A stretch of 42,123 bases of DNA from Oscillospiraceae bacterium (GCA_015065385.1 SVQK01000010.1:1-42123), one strand, 5' to 3'; numbered from the stretch's first letter, positions 17,286 to 25,856 are shown. A program made the numbers and translations. The notes: generated from the letters alone by a model not told the origin.

Positions 17286-17315
17286 TCCGCGCGGAAACCT
17301 GAAACAGAATAGAAA

Positions 17316-17354
17316 AACCGGATCCTCCGACGAAGAGAATCCGGTTCGATTTTT
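17316..17354 (+). terminator. Terminator of the CNNM operon
   Basis: AACCGGATCCTC and GAGAATCCGGTT pair with one mismatch (17316-17346), then CGATTTTT. Confidence 0.85.
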
Positions 17355-17675
17355 GTCTGCCGAACTTTATACTGTTCTCATCCTAAAAAGCAAAACCATA
17401 TGGGCTTTGATCGCTCCATGAAGGAGGCGAACGGCCTTCTTGCTCAACTTGTTGAGCGGGTGAGCATCGCGTGCGATAACTCTAATAAGGTTGGATGGCT
17501 TCAGAAGTTCGCACTCTGTGCGAAGCTTCGTTGGTGTGCCAAAGCTTCAGCTTCGCTTGATTGGTACAGCCTATCCATGACCTCATCCCCCATGAAGCTC
17601 TTTGCTGCTCAACTTGTTGAGCGAGCTTTCATCCGAAAGAAAGCCGCGTTTCCCCCTTTTAGCTTGAGATTCGTA
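17355..17675. repeat. Palindrome-rich intergenic element between convergent genes
   Basis: This 320-base gap has no convincing gene but holds a dense run of inverted repeats. A GCTCAAC-TT-GTTGAGC palindrome occurs twice, at 17442-17457 and 17608-17623, the second inside an outer AAGCTC/GAGCTT stem. Between them are ATCGC-GT-GCGAT (17466-17477), TTCGCAC-TCT-GTGCGAA (17508-17524) and a nested GCGAAGC/GCTTCGC pair enclosing TTGG-TGTG-CCAA. Such clustering suggests a structured RNA or a palindromic repeat element. It could also end transcription from both sides, since the minus-strand operon has no other terminator. Confidence 0.6.
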
Positions 17676-19658
17676 TTACGGCTTCAGCTCCACCATGCTG
17701 AGCATCGCGCTCCACGGGTCGAGGGAGGCGATGGAAACGGGCTGGCCGATGCTGTGCGCGTGGACGATCCAGAGCTGGCCGTTGGATTCGCCGAGATAGA
17801 GCATCACATGCCCCGAGCGGTGGATCGCCACGGGGAACCGGCTCGACGCGAAGAGCTCCAGCCGGTCGGACGCTCCGAGAGGGGCGATGTTCGTGACCGC
17901 GCCGCCGTATTGGCGCTGTTCGGAGGTGTTCCGCGGGATCAGGATCCCGAAGGAACGGAAGACGGCGCAGAGGAATCCGGAGCAGTCCACGCCCCCGTTC
18001 GCGCCGCCCCATCCGTAGGTCGTGCCCAGCCAGCGGAAGGCCTGCTCGTAGACGTTTTTCATGGTATAGGGAAGGCGTCCCCGCACCGCGCTGTCGGCCC
18101 CGATATTGACCGCGATCTCCGCGTAGGATCCGTCGGTGCCGCGGATGGGGAGGAGAACCTCGTATCCGTCCGTCGTCCCGCCGAGGCAGGGGAGCCACGT
18201 TCCCATGTCGAGCCGCGCGCCGTTTGCGTAGATCCACGGGGCGGTCACCGTGACGCCGGTTTCGGGATCGCGCCGGACGAACCGCTCGAAGGTGTCCCGG
18301 TCGCAGAACGCGGCGCACCACGCGGGGATCCATCCGACGTAGTGGTACGTCCGGACGAAGAGATAGGCTCCGTCCGAGCTGCGGTGCAGAACGATCACGG
18401 GCGTTCCGGTCGGGACCTCGGTCTCCTGCGCCTGATTGAATCCTGGATTGCCGTAGGGATAAAACCCGTCCTCCATGGGAAAGCTCTTCATGTCGGCACG
18501 GGAGGTCACCACGGCGCGGCGGATCTCCACGGTCTCGCCGATGCTCTCGAGATTCCGGTTGGAAAGGATTCGTACACGCTCGTCCTCCCCGATATAGTTC
18601 CCGCCGCGGTCGTAATCGTACCCCACGGGCAGGGCGTATCTGCCGATCAGGGCAATCACATCCGGGCCGGGCAGGGTGTCCGGACAGCTGCATAGATCCG
18701 CCATCGTGGGACAGCCTGCGGCCATTTTCGCGTTGTAGGCGTCGATTTCCGCGTCCGTCAGCAGCGGTTCGTCCGACGCGCCGGGGCCGAACCGGTTTTC
18801 GTAGATCGCGGCCCACGAGAGCGTCAGATCGGAATAGGTCATCACGGCGCTGTCGGAGAATCCGTCGCTATCCTCCGCCCGGACCTGCTGTCCTTCCCGC
18901 GGCGGATCGGCTTCGGCGGGCTCCTCCGTCTGCGAAGGTTCGTCCGTCTGTATCGAGAAGACAAGGCGGGTGGCGGGATCGGTCAGGCGGGTCATGGTGG
19001 CGGCGATCTCCGCGCGGGTGACCCAGACGTCCGGCTCGCAAAGGTGGGAGTCGGCGTCCGTCCCCTGAATGACTCCGGCCCGGTAGAGGGCGTAGATCGC
19101 GTCCGCGTGCTGGTGATCCATCGGCACGTCGGGGATGGAGCCGTCCGGGATGTCGTTGACCGGATCGAGCGGGACCGCGCGGGCGAAGAGCTCCATGACC
19201 TCTGAGCGTAGGGCCTGACGCTCCCACACCTCCCCGCCGTCCGTGATGCCGTGCTCTTCCGCGTAGGCGACGTAGGGCTCGTACCACACGCCGTCTCCGT
19301 TGGCGAGTGTCACGGTTCCCGTGAGAAACCGTTCGTTGAGGCAGGCCGCCAGCTTGACGGCTTCTGAGAGAAGGATCCCGTCGTAGGGGGCGAATATCGT
19401 CGCGCTCTTGCCGTTGACCAGACCGAGCGAGAAGGCGGAGAGGACGTCGGAATAAAACCACGCGCCCCCCGGAACGTCGGAGAAGGGAAGGGCATCCTCC
19501 CCGCCGCCGTAGTCCGTAAGTCCGGCGGACACACTCTCCGACGCGAAGACGACCTCCGCGGAACCGCTCCACAGCAACCAGGCGGAGAGCAGGGCGGAGG
19601 CAGTCCGTTTCAGAAAACGCGGGAATTCAGAATCTGTTTTCATGAACTGCGGAACCAT
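17676..19658 (-). CDS. SLH-domain NlpC/P60 cell-wall endopeptidase
   Basis: A 660-residue exported protein with a signal peptide, two or more S-layer-homology domains in the first 230 residues (FSDVPGGAWFYSDVLSAF; IYALYRAGVIQGTD with VTRAEIAATM), an acidic linker, SH3-like segments (VPTGTPVIVLHRSSDG, YHYVGWIPAWCAAF) and a C-terminal NlpC/P60 domain. The catalytic Cys is in GGVDCSGFLC (about residue 559) and the His in IHRSGHVMLYLG (about 617), with a third polar residue in IVHAH. It should cleave peptidoglycan stem peptides at the surface while the SLH domains hold it on wall polymer. The ATG at 19658 overlaps the previous stop (TGATG), implying coupling; the ATG at 19643 is an alternative. 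Confidence 0.88.
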   Translation of the reverse strand: MVPQFMKTDSEFPRFLKRTASALLSAWLLWSGSAEVVFASESVSAGLTDYGGGEDALPFSDVPGGAWFYSDVLSAFSLGLVNGKSATIFAPYDGILLSEAVKLAACLNERFLTGTVTLANGDGVWYEPYVAYAEEHGITDGGEVWERQALRSEVMELFARAVPLDPVNDIPDGSIPDVPMDHQHADAIYALYRAGVIQGTDADSHLCEPDVWVTRAEIAATMTRLTDPATRLVFSIQTDEPSQTEEPAEADPPREGQQVRAEDSDGFSDSAVMTYSDLTLSWAAIYENRFGPGASDEPLLTDAEIDAYNAKMAAGCPTMADLCSCPDTLPGPDVIALIGRYALPVGYDYDRGGNYIGEDERVRILSNRNLESIGETVEIRRAVVTSRADMKSFPMEDGFYPYGNPGFNQAQETEVPTGTPVIVLHRSSDGAYLFVRTYHYVGWIPAWCAAFCDRDTFERFVRRDPETGVTVTAPWIYANGARLDMGTWLPCLGGTTDGYEVLLPIRGTDGSYAEIAVNIGADSAVRGRLPYTMKNVYEQAFRWLGTTYGWGGANGGVDCSGFLCAVFRSFGILIPRNTSEQRQYGGAVTNIAPLGASDRLELFASSRFPVAIHRSGHVMLYLGESNGQLWIVHAHSIGQPVSIASLDPWSAMLSMVELKP

Positions 19659-21847
19659 CAGCGTTTGTGATAAGGCCACGGGGCGGTTTCATACTCTTTG
19701 GCAAAGAAGTCGAGGGGCTGGTATCCCCGTTCGATATAGGTGCTTTCGAGTACGGTATCGTAGTACAGGCGCGCGCCGCCCGAGACGATTTCTACCCATC
19801 CGTGGGACTGGAGCTCGGATCCGACCAGACCGCTGATGGCCTCGGCGTCGTATCCCAGCTGACGGGCCAGCACGGCGAAGGAGGCGGCGAAATTGTAGCA
19901 GTTGCCCTTCTTCGTCTTGAACATGGTGAGGGCTTCGTCGATGTCCCATCCGCTCTCGCCGGGTTCGTAGTAATTCCGGCGGCGGTACTGGAACGTATCA
20001 CGGCAGTAGGCAAAGGCGGCCTCGAGCTTTTCCTCGCGGCTCATGTCCGGGGTCGTGATTTCGTTCAGGACTTCCTTGACGTATGTATCCAGCTCGTCGT
20101 TTCCGGTGGTGTAGCGTCCGTCGCTTCCGAAGGTGAGATACCGGCCGAGGGTGACGTCGGTCATTCTCTCCCCGTTTTCGTCGAGGGCGCTGAGCTCGAT
20201 TCCGTCAAACACGAGCCGGGAGGCGTCGATTTCGGGGGGCAGGGGTTCCGCGAGCATCCGCTCAAGCTCCTCGTCCCCTTCCATCCATCCGGAGACGGCG
20301 GGCTTGGATTCGGTGGTTTCGGATTCCGACTCGGTCTGCGTCCCTTCCGTCGGTTCGGTCCCGTCCTCCACGCCGGACACGGATTCGTCGGACTGCGCGG
20401 GCTTTTCGTCCTCAGCCGGGGCGGTCTGAATGGGTTTCCACTTCTCAACGCCGTTTCTCAGCACAACGTTGTGGGCAACGGAGGCTTCCATCAGCTCATA
20501 ATACGCCCAGTGCTCCGTCGTCAGGTCGGAATAGAGGGGGGAGGTGATGTTCCGGTCGATCCAAGTGTTGTCGGGTGTGCGGGAGAGGGCGCGGTTCACC
20601 ACCTTAGCGGCTTCCGCCCGGGTGATGGAACCGTCCGGCTTGAAGGTTCCGTCCTCGTAGCCGTTGACCCAGCCGAGGCCGACCGCTTTCGCAATTGCGG
20701 CGTAGTAGGGGTGGGATTCGCTCACGTCGGTGAAGCTGACTTCTCCGACGCTGTTTGCCGGTACCAGACGGGCCAGCGCGGACACAAGCTCGGCACGGGT
20801 CATAAAGTCGTCCGGGCGCGCCTTGTCGTTCGGGCAGTCCACGATGCCGCAGGCCGCGAGCAGGCGCATCGGTTCCGCGTACCATGCGCCATCCTTCACG
20901 TCGGAGAGGGAGGCGCGGTCGGCGGGCTTTGTCCCGAGCAGGTTGTAGAGGATCTGGCAGGCCTCTGCGCGGGTGATCTTTCCGCCCGGTCTGGCTGTTC
21001 CGTCCTCGTATCCGTGGAGATATTCCGTGTGGGTGGAATTGTTGACGGCGAGGGAAAGTGTGGAAGCCGCGACCGCGGTCAGCTCTTCTACGCCGCTGTC
21101 TTCTTCGCCGGACTCCGGATCCATCCAGTCGGATCCGGTCTCTCCGCTTTTTTTGTCCTCTTTATCCGCTTTTTCGTCCGCCTGCTCTTCTTTTTCTTTG
21201 TCTTCCGTCTTGCCGTCTGCGGGCGTTACCGCGTTTTCGGCCTTTTCATCCGCGCCGGATTTGGCCTCTGCTGCTTTTTCCTCGGATTTGGAGGAAACCG
21301 CGGTGTCCGCGTTCGTGGCGGAGGAGGAATCACCAGTCTTCTTGTCCGGGTTCGGGGAGGCGGAGGACTTTTCTTCGGTCTCCATCCAGTCGCCGCTTTC
21401 GCTCTTTTTCCCTTCCTCCATCCAGTCATCCGCCGCGGTCTCGCCGCCGTCCGCCTTGTCCGCGCTGTCCGTTCCCGCAGGGGCGGACGCGAATACGACG
21501 GGCTCTTCTTCAATGACCGCGCTGACAGCCGCGAAGGGCTCGTCCTGCGCGAGATCGGTGAAGTCGGGGAGGGCGGTGAAGGTGTCGTCCGCTTCATCCG
21601 CCTTTGTGTCTTCGGCTTCGGGGGAGGACTCGGATTCCGGCAGAGCCTGCGCTTCGAGTTCGGTCGGAAGCTCGTCGTTCATCTCCTGAACAAAGCGGAG
21701 CGTTCCGCCGATCATGCCGCCCAGATCGGATACCGACGGGATCTGCTCGTTCCGCGCGGACTGTGCGGTCACGCTCAGAAGGATCACGGAGCAGCAGGCA
21801 AACGCGCCTACGCCCAGTAAGCGCTTGAAGGAGTTCTTATTCGACAT
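19658..21847 (-). CDS. SLH-domain protein with C-terminal transglutaminase-like domain
   Basis: A 729-residue exported protein. A signal-anchor (about 8-30) is followed by an acidic, Lys-rich disordered region (30-260), SLH domains (about 275-330, 335-385 and 385-470; motifs GYEDGTARPGGKITRAEA and GYEDGTFKPDGSITRAEA), a second disordered linker, and a transglutaminase/protease-like domain (about 590-729). The catalytic triad is visible as Cys650 (KKGNCYNFA), His682 (SHGWVEI) and Asp697 (YYDTVLE). WM[E/D] recurs four times in the linkers (Trp142, 154, 241, 521). The open frame runs upstream, but GGGGAGGAG precedes the ATG at 21847, inside the end of the lipoprotein gene. The role is probably cell-surface peptide cleavage or crosslinking. 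Confidence 0.85.
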   Translation of the reverse strand: MSNKNSFKRLLGVGAFACCSVILLSVTAQSARNEQIPSVSDLGGMIGGTLRFVQEMNDELPTELEAQALPESESSPEAEDTKADEADDTFTALPDFTDLAQDEPFAAVSAVIEEEPVVFASAPAGTDSADKADGGETAADDWMEEGKKSESGDWMETEEKSSASPNPDKKTGDSSSATNADTAVSSKSEEKAAEAKSGADEKAENAVTPADGKTEDKEKEEQADEKADKEDKKSGETGSDWMDPESGEEDSGVEELTAVAASTLSLAVNNSTHTEYLHGYEDGTARPGGKITRAEACQILYNLLGTKPADRASLSDVKDGAWYAEPMRLLAACGIVDCPNDKARPDDFMTRAELVSALARLVPANSVGEVSFTDVSESHPYYAAIAKAVGLGWVNGYEDGTFKPDGSITRAEAAKVVNRALSRTPDNTWIDRNITSPLYSDLTTEHWAYYELMEASVAHNVVLRNGVEKWKPIQTAPAEDEKPAQSDESVSGVEDGTEPTEGTQTESESETTESKPAVSGWMEGDEELERMLAEPLPPEIDASRLVFDGIELSALDENGERMTDVTLGRYLTFGSDGRYTTGNDELDTYVKEVLNEITTPDMSREEKLEAAFAYCRDTFQYRRRNYYEPGESGWDIDEALTMFKTKKGNCYNFAASFAVLARQLGYDAEAISGLVGSELQSHGWVEIVSGGARLYYDTVLESTYIERGYQPLDFFAKEYETAPWPYHKR

Positions 21848-22373
21848 CTTGGATGGTCTCCTCCCCGTTTTCAAGGTAAGTATAGACGATGAATCCGTCG
21901 TAGTACAGGTTTCCGTCCTCGCCGGGGCCCATGCAGCTGGGGGCGTAGTCCTTGTCGCCCGGTTCTCCGATCACGGCGATCAGATCGGCGGCGGAACGTC
22001 CCACATAGCCCATAGCCACCTGAAGGGCTTCCTCGGGCTTCAGCGCGGCGGGTTCCTCTTCGGGCGCGGGTTCTTCTTCCGCGGGGGATTCGACGGGCGT
22101 TTCATCCTGAGGGGTGTCGGGGATCTCTTCCGGAGATTCATTTTGGGCGGCGTCCGGCTCCGGATCGGCGGGAGCTTCTTCGGCCGCTTCTCCGGCGTCG
22201 GAGAGGGCTTCGGGCTCTTCTTCGGCTTCCGACGCGGAGGCCGGGGCGGCGTCGGAGGCGGACGTGGAGCTCTGCGCGGCGGGTTCGGCGGTTTTGGATC
22301 CGCCGGCGCAGGAGGAGAGCAGCAGCAGGACAGCCAGCGCCGCCGCTGCGGAAATGCGTGCAGAATGCTTCAT
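21837..22373 (-). CDS. Lipoprotein with acidic Pro/Glu linker, first gene of the SLH operon
   Basis: A 178-residue lipoprotein: signal with lipobox LSSC (Cys22), a long Glu/Pro/Ala-rich linker (23-115) and a small C-terminal domain (about 116-178; GYVGRSAADLIAVIGEP, then GEDGNLYYDGFIVYTYLENG). This domain resembles small lipoprotein modules of Clostridia that recall the SmpA/BamE or beta-lactamase-inhibitor-like fold; that is a tentative resemblance. It overlaps the next gene by 11 bases, so the three exported proteins are made together. A hairpin TTATCCC...GGGATAA (22404-22433) lies in its 5' UTR. Confidence 0.8.
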   Translation of the reverse strand: MKHSARISAAAALAVLLLLSSCAGGSKTAEPAAQSSTSASDAAPASASEAEEEPEALSDAGEAAEEAPADPEPDAAQNESPEEIPDTPQDETPVESPAEEEPAPEEEPAALKPEEALQVAMGYVGRSAADLIAVIGEPGDKDYAPSCMGPGEDGNLYYDGFIVYTYLENGEETIQDVE

Positions 22374-22701
22374 AGAAGGACAGTCTCGATTTCTTGGGTT
22401 ACTTTATCCCGAGAGAAGGATTCAGAGGGATAATACGTCGATTTTTTATTATATTCCGGCGTTTTGAACCGCTCGTGAACGAAACGGCGGATTGCGTCGA
22501 ATTTACAAAAACTTCACGAAAGGTTCATAAAACAAACTCCTCCCCCAACCCTCATGCCGGGATTGACGGTTCCGGGAGGGGAAGGGTGTCCGACGGGGAT
22601 ACATATAATTTGCGTATAAATGTTTATACATACCGATTGACATTTACACATCAACCTGCTATAATCATTCTCCGTGGGCGCAAGCCCCGAGGTCAGTCCG
22701 A
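22374..22701. other. Divergent intergenic region with UTR hairpin, -10 box and operator-like palindrome
   Basis: This 328-base gap separates the SLH operon (-) from yitT (+). On the minus strand a TATAAT box lies at 22448-22453 without a good -35. TTATCCC (22404-22410) and GGGATAA (22427-22433) form a hairpin in that leader. On the plus side a perfect palindrome GTATAAA-TG-TTTATAC (22614-22629) ends seven bases before the yitT -35 box and looks like an operator. No gene is seen. Confidence 0.6.
22637..22665 (+). promoter_or_regulatory. Sigma-A promoter of yitT
   Basis: TTGACA (22637-22642), 17-base spacer, TATAAT (22660-22665), with an operator-like palindrome just upstream. Confidence 0.85.
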
Positions 22702-23604
22702 GTGAGGTGCAATTTGAAAAAACAATCGATCAACTGGAAAAAAGTCCGCCGCTCTTTCCGGGCAGGCGCGTTCATCGCGGTCGGAAACGCCGTCCTTGCC
22801 TTTCTGGTGGCGGCTTTCGTCATTCCCCACGATATCATCATGGGCGGAACGACGGGTATCGGCATCGTGCTCGCCGGGGTTCTGCCGATCGAGACGGCGT
22901 GGGTCGTTCTGATCCTCAACCTGATATTGCTCGTTCTGGGGCTCGTCTTCCTCGGGAAAAAGCTGTTTCTCACGACGGTCGCCTCGTCCGTGCTCTATCC
23001 GGTCATGCTGAGCCTCATGCAGCGGATCCCGGGCATCGGCGCCATGACGGACAACGAGCTTCTCGCGGCGATCTTCGCGGGCGTTCTCATGGGCCTTGCG
23101 CTCGGCATGGTGATGCGGGTCGGCTCCTCCACCGGCGGCATGGATATTCTGAACCTGATGCTGCACAAGTGGTTCCATCTGCCCGTCGCGGTTTTCGTCT
23201 ACCTGACGGACTTTGCCGTGGTGGGGGGACAGGCGTTTTTCCACAAGCCGGAGAAGCTGCTGTACGGGATCGTGGTGCTTGCGCTCGAAACCATCGTACT
23301 CGATCAGGTGATGCTGTTCGGAACGGACCAGATCCAGATTTTCGCCATCTCGTCCGAATACGAACAGATCCGCCGCCGTCTTCTGAAAGAGCTGGAAGCG
23401 GGCGTGACGATGACCATGATCGAAACGGGATGCCTCGAAAAGCAGCAGAAAGGCGTCCTCTGCGTGATCCCGAACCGCAAGCTCTACGCCGCCACGGAGC
23501 TGATTCAGGAGATCGATCCGGAGGCGTTCATCACCGTGACGAAGATCAAGGAGGTCCGCGGACGCGGCTTCACCTCCGAACGCAAACCGCTGGAAATCGA
23601 CTGA
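22702..23604 (+). CDS. YitT-family membrane protein (DUF161 plus DUF2179)
   Basis: A 300-residue integral membrane protein. Five or six transmembrane helices (about 20-200) contain the family signatures FVIPHDIIMGGTTGIGIVL and GSSTGGMDILNLML. The cytosolic C-terminal DUF2179 domain (about 210-300) includes GVTMTMIETGCLEKQQKGVLCVIPNRK. The family is widespread in Bacillota; its transport substrate is not established. The frame starts with GTG at 22702, but TTG at 22714, just after GTGAGGTG, is equally possible and would begin LKKQSINW. It is monocistronic with its own promoter and terminator. Confidence 0.88.
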   Translation: MRCNLKKQSINWKKVRRSFRAGAFIAVGNAVLAFLVAAFVIPHDIIMGGTTGIGIVLAGVLPIETAWVVLILNLILLVLGLVFLGKKLFLTTVASSVLYPVMLSLMQRIPGIGAMTDNELLAAIFAGVLMGLALGMVMRVGSSTGGMDILNLMLHKWFHLPVAVFVYLTDFAVVGGQAFFHKPEKLLYGIVVLALETIVLDQVMLFGTDQIQIFAISSEYEQIRRRLLKELEAGVTMTMIETGCLEKQQKGVLCVIPNRKLYAATELIQEIDPEAFITVTKIKEVRGRGFTSERKPLEID

Positions 23605-23621
23605 ATCTTTCGGGCACGAAT

Positions 23622-23650
23622 GGGAAGGGTTTTCGCGCCCTTCCTTTTTT
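23622..23650 (+). terminator. Terminator after yitT
   Basis: GGAAGGG (23623-23629) pairs with CCCTTCC (23638-23644), then TTTTTT. Confidence 0.9.
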
Positions 23651-23729
23651 GACGCGGACGGGAAAAACGCTCCCGGATCCGGTTTTGTAGATTTTACACA
23701 GCAGCGCGCCGATTTCCTTCGGTTTGATC

Positions 23730-23758
23730 TTGCAATTTTCTCAAGCGTGGTGTATAAT
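23730..23758 (+). promoter_or_regulatory. Promoter that fixes the TraX-family start
   Basis: TTGCAA (23730-23735), 17-base spacer, TATAAT (23753-23758). Transcription should begin near 23765, so the open frame beginning at 23747 cannot use that codon. Confidence 0.75.
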
Positions 23759-23797
23759 AAAGAAAAAAGAACCGTTTTTCCACCAAAGGACCGGTCC

Positions 23798-24526
23798 ATG
23801 TCCTCCTTTATTCTGAAACTGATCGCCGCCGTCTCCATGCTCTGCGACCACGCGGGAATCATCCTCTTTCCCGGCGTGCCCGTTCTGCGCGTGATCGGAC
23901 GGCTGGCGTTTCCGCTATACGCGTTCTGCATCGCCGAAGGGTTCCGCTATACGAGAAACCGCCGCCGCTATTTTCTGAGAGTTTTCGTCCTCGGCATTCT
24001 CTGCCAGATCGTCTACACCGTCGCCGAGCGGGATCTCTATCTCGGCATTCTTCTGACGTTCAGCTTCTCCATCGTCCTCATGGCGCTCGCCGACTGCGTG
24101 AAAAAGGCCTTCGCGGGTGAGAAAAGCGCGCTGTCGGAGCTCTTTTTCCGGATCGCGGGCCGGGAATGGACAAACCGCACGGACAGAGCGGCGTCCCTCG
24201 GACTGACGGTGACCGCCGTGCTCGCCCTGATGCTTCTGACCTCGAAGATCACCGTGGATTATGGGTTCTTCGGGATCCTGCTCCCGGTTTCCGCCAGCCT
24301 GTTTGAGGACCGCCGCATGCGGATCGTCTCCTTCGCGTGCTGCCTGCTGGCTGTGGCGGTGTCCTTCGGAGCGTCCTTCCGGATCCAGTACTGGTCCCTC
24401 CTCGCCCTGCCGCTGCTCCTTCTCTACAACGGAAAGCCCGGACGGGTGCGGATGAAATACTTCTTTTATATCTTCTATCCCGCGCACATGGCCATCCTTT
24501 ACGGGATCTCCATGCTGACGCGCTGA
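23798..24526 (+). CDS. TraX-family integral membrane protein
   Basis: A 242-residue polytopic membrane protein with about eight hydrophobic helices. The opening FILKLIAAVSMLCDHAGIIL and RVIGRLAFPLYAFCIAEGFRYTRNR are typical of the TraX family (PF05857), named after the F-plasmid pilin acetylase and found in many Bacillota, where the acceptor is unknown. YIFYPAHMAILYGI at the C-terminus is also characteristic. The start is set at the ATG after the promoter, with only a weak GGA ribosome site. It is followed after 14 bases by the HAD phosphatase, probably in one transcript. Confidence 0.87.
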   Translation: MSSFILKLIAAVSMLCDHAGIILFPGVPVLRVIGRLAFPLYAFCIAEGFRYTRNRRRYFLRVFVLGILCQIVYTVAERDLYLGILLTFSFSIVLMALADCVKKAFAGEKSALSELFFRIAGREWTNRTDRAASLGLTVTAVLALMLLTSKITVDYGFFGILLPVSASLFEDRRMRIVSFACCLLAVAVSFGASFRIQYWSLLALPLLLLYNGKPGRVRMKYFFYIFYPAHMAILYGISMLTR

Positions 24527-24540
24527 ATACGGACCGCGCT

Positions 24541-25206
24541 ATGACCGACTATCTCTTTTTCGACCTCGACGGGACCCTGACCGACCCGTTCGAAGGCATC
24601 ACAAACTCCATCCTCCACGCGCTGGACCGGATGGGGAAGGACAAGCCCGATAAGGCATGGCTGGGCAGGTTCATCGGTCCGCCCCTCATCCTTTCTTTCC
24701 GGAAGTATTTCGGCATGACGGACGAGGAGGCGGAGAGAGCGCAGGCCTTGTACCGGGAGGTCTATTCCGTCACGGGACTGTACGAGAACCGGGTCTATCC
24801 CGGGATCCCGGAGGCGGTCAGGGCTCTCTCGGAAGCCGGATTCGTCCTCTGCCTCGCCACCTCCAAGCCGGAGCCGTTCGCCAAGCAGATCCTTGCGCAT
24901 TTTCAGCTGGACGGGTACTTTACCGAAATCTGCGGTGCGACGCTCGACGGGACGCGCAATACCAAGGGGGAAGTGCTCCGGGAACTGCTCGCCCGTCTCT
25001 CTGTCGGCGGAGCGGATCTTAACCGCTGCCGGATGATCGGCGACCGGATCCACGACGCGGACGGCGCGCGGGAGGTCGGGATCCGGACGGTCGGCGTTCT
25101 CTGGGGCTACGGATCCCGCGAGGAGCTGACCGGAGCCGGATGCGCCGCGCTGGCAGGGACGCCGGAGGAGTTGGTCTCCCTGCTGACACCGCTCCGCCGG
25201 GTGTGA
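24541..25206 (+). CDS. HAD-family phosphatase (phosphoglycolate phosphatase/PpaX-like)
   Basis: A 221-residue cytosolic hydrolase with all HAD motifs: FFDLDGTLTD (nucleophile Asp8 and acid Asp10), motif II LATSKPE, a Lys in the third region, and motif IV MIGDRIHDADGA. The helical cap between residues 15 and 85 is the C1 type of the Gph/PpaX branch. The substrate may be phosphoglycolate, pyrophosphate or a nucleotide. The open frame extends back to 24337 inside the TraX gene, but the ATG at 24541 gives the family N-terminus. The ribosome site is weak, so it is probably translated from the TraX transcript. Confidence 0.88.
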   Translation: MTDYLFFDLDGTLTDPFEGITNSILHALDRMGKDKPDKAWLGRFIGPPLILSFRKYFGMTDEEAERAQALYREVYSVTGLYENRVYPGIPEAVRALSEAGFVLCLATSKPEPFAKQILAHFQLDGYFTEICGATLDGTRNTKGEVLRELLARLSVGGADLNRCRMIGDRIHDADGAREVGIRTVGVLWGYGSREELTGAGCAALAGTPEELVSLLTPLRRV

Positions 25207-25272
25207 GGGATTTCGCAACGCGCCGACCGCTTCACGAAGCTTCAAGACCATCTATCTGACAGGAGGCATCTT

Positions 25273-25836
25273 ATGAACAAGCGACTTGCCGCCCGCCTCA
25301 CCGCGCTGACCGCCGTTTTGCTGCTTCTTCTTTCCGCAGCCTCCTGCCGCCGTCCCGATCCGGATTCGGTGTCGGCGGATGCGGGCGTATCGCGCCTTGT
25401 GACGACGGAATACCCGTGGACCACTGCCCTGACGCCTCACGTCATCGGCGATTATGCCCCCGAAATCAGCGTCATCACCTCCCGCGAGTCCCTCATCGAC
25501 TATGTGTCCATATGGGAAAAGTGCTACGACTTCGTGGACGACAGCGTCACCTCCACGTTCTACGACGTGGTGACGGGGTACGACGAGGAGTTCTTCCAGA
25601 CGGAAGCGCTGGTGGTCTGCGTGATCACCGCGGATTCCCCTGCCAACCGCTACGTCTCCGAAGGGATCGGGCGCAACGGCACGGGGTACGACATCCGCAT
25701 CCGCTACACCGCTCCGACCTCATCCGCCAAGGAGGAAACGGTCTGGCATCTCTTCCTCGAAGTTCCGGACGGCAGTCCCTTTGTGCGCGATCCGTCCGTT
25801 TTGAACCTCCGCCTCGTGGAGAACAAGAACTATTGA
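25273..25836 (+). CDS. Lipoprotein of unknown function
   Basis: A 187-residue exported protein with a clear lipoprotein signal (lipobox SAASC, Cys25) and no family I recognise. The mature part contains SRESLIDYVSIWEKCYDF and a beta-rich C-terminal half (FQTEALVVCVITADSP, TGYDIRIRYTAPT, TVWHLFLEVP), suggesting a small sandwich domain. It has a good GGAGG site seven bases upstream of the ATG and ends before a strong terminator. It may be co-transcribed with the TraX and HAD genes. Confidence 0.78.
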   Translation: MNKRLAARLTALTAVLLLLLSAASCRRPDPDSVSADAGVSRLVTTEYPWTTALTPHVIGDYAPEISVITSRESLIDYVSIWEKCYDFVDDSVTSTFYDVVTGYDEEFFQTEALVVCVITADSPANRYVSEGIGRNGTGYDIRIRYTAPTSSAKEETVWHLFLEVPDGSPFVRDPSVLNLRLVENKNY

Positions 25837-25856
25837 TCTGTCCGCAGAAATTTATG

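Noticed and set aside
17400..18695. Open frame containing two AQLVER peptides, as often translated from tRNA D-arms
   Set aside because: The peptide comes from the palindrome GCTCAACTTGTTGAGC, not from a tRNA; no acceptor stem, anticodon arm or T-arm can be folded here, and most of the frame is antisense to the NlpC/P60 gene.
22673..22712. Small GNRA-type hairpin in the yitT leader considered as a riboswitch
   Set aside because: The leader is only about 30-40 bases and the GGC-GCAA-GCC stem is too small for any riboswitch class.
23747..23797. 17-codon N-terminal extension of the TraX-family gene
   Set aside because: The first codon lies inside the promoter, upstream of the expected transcription start.
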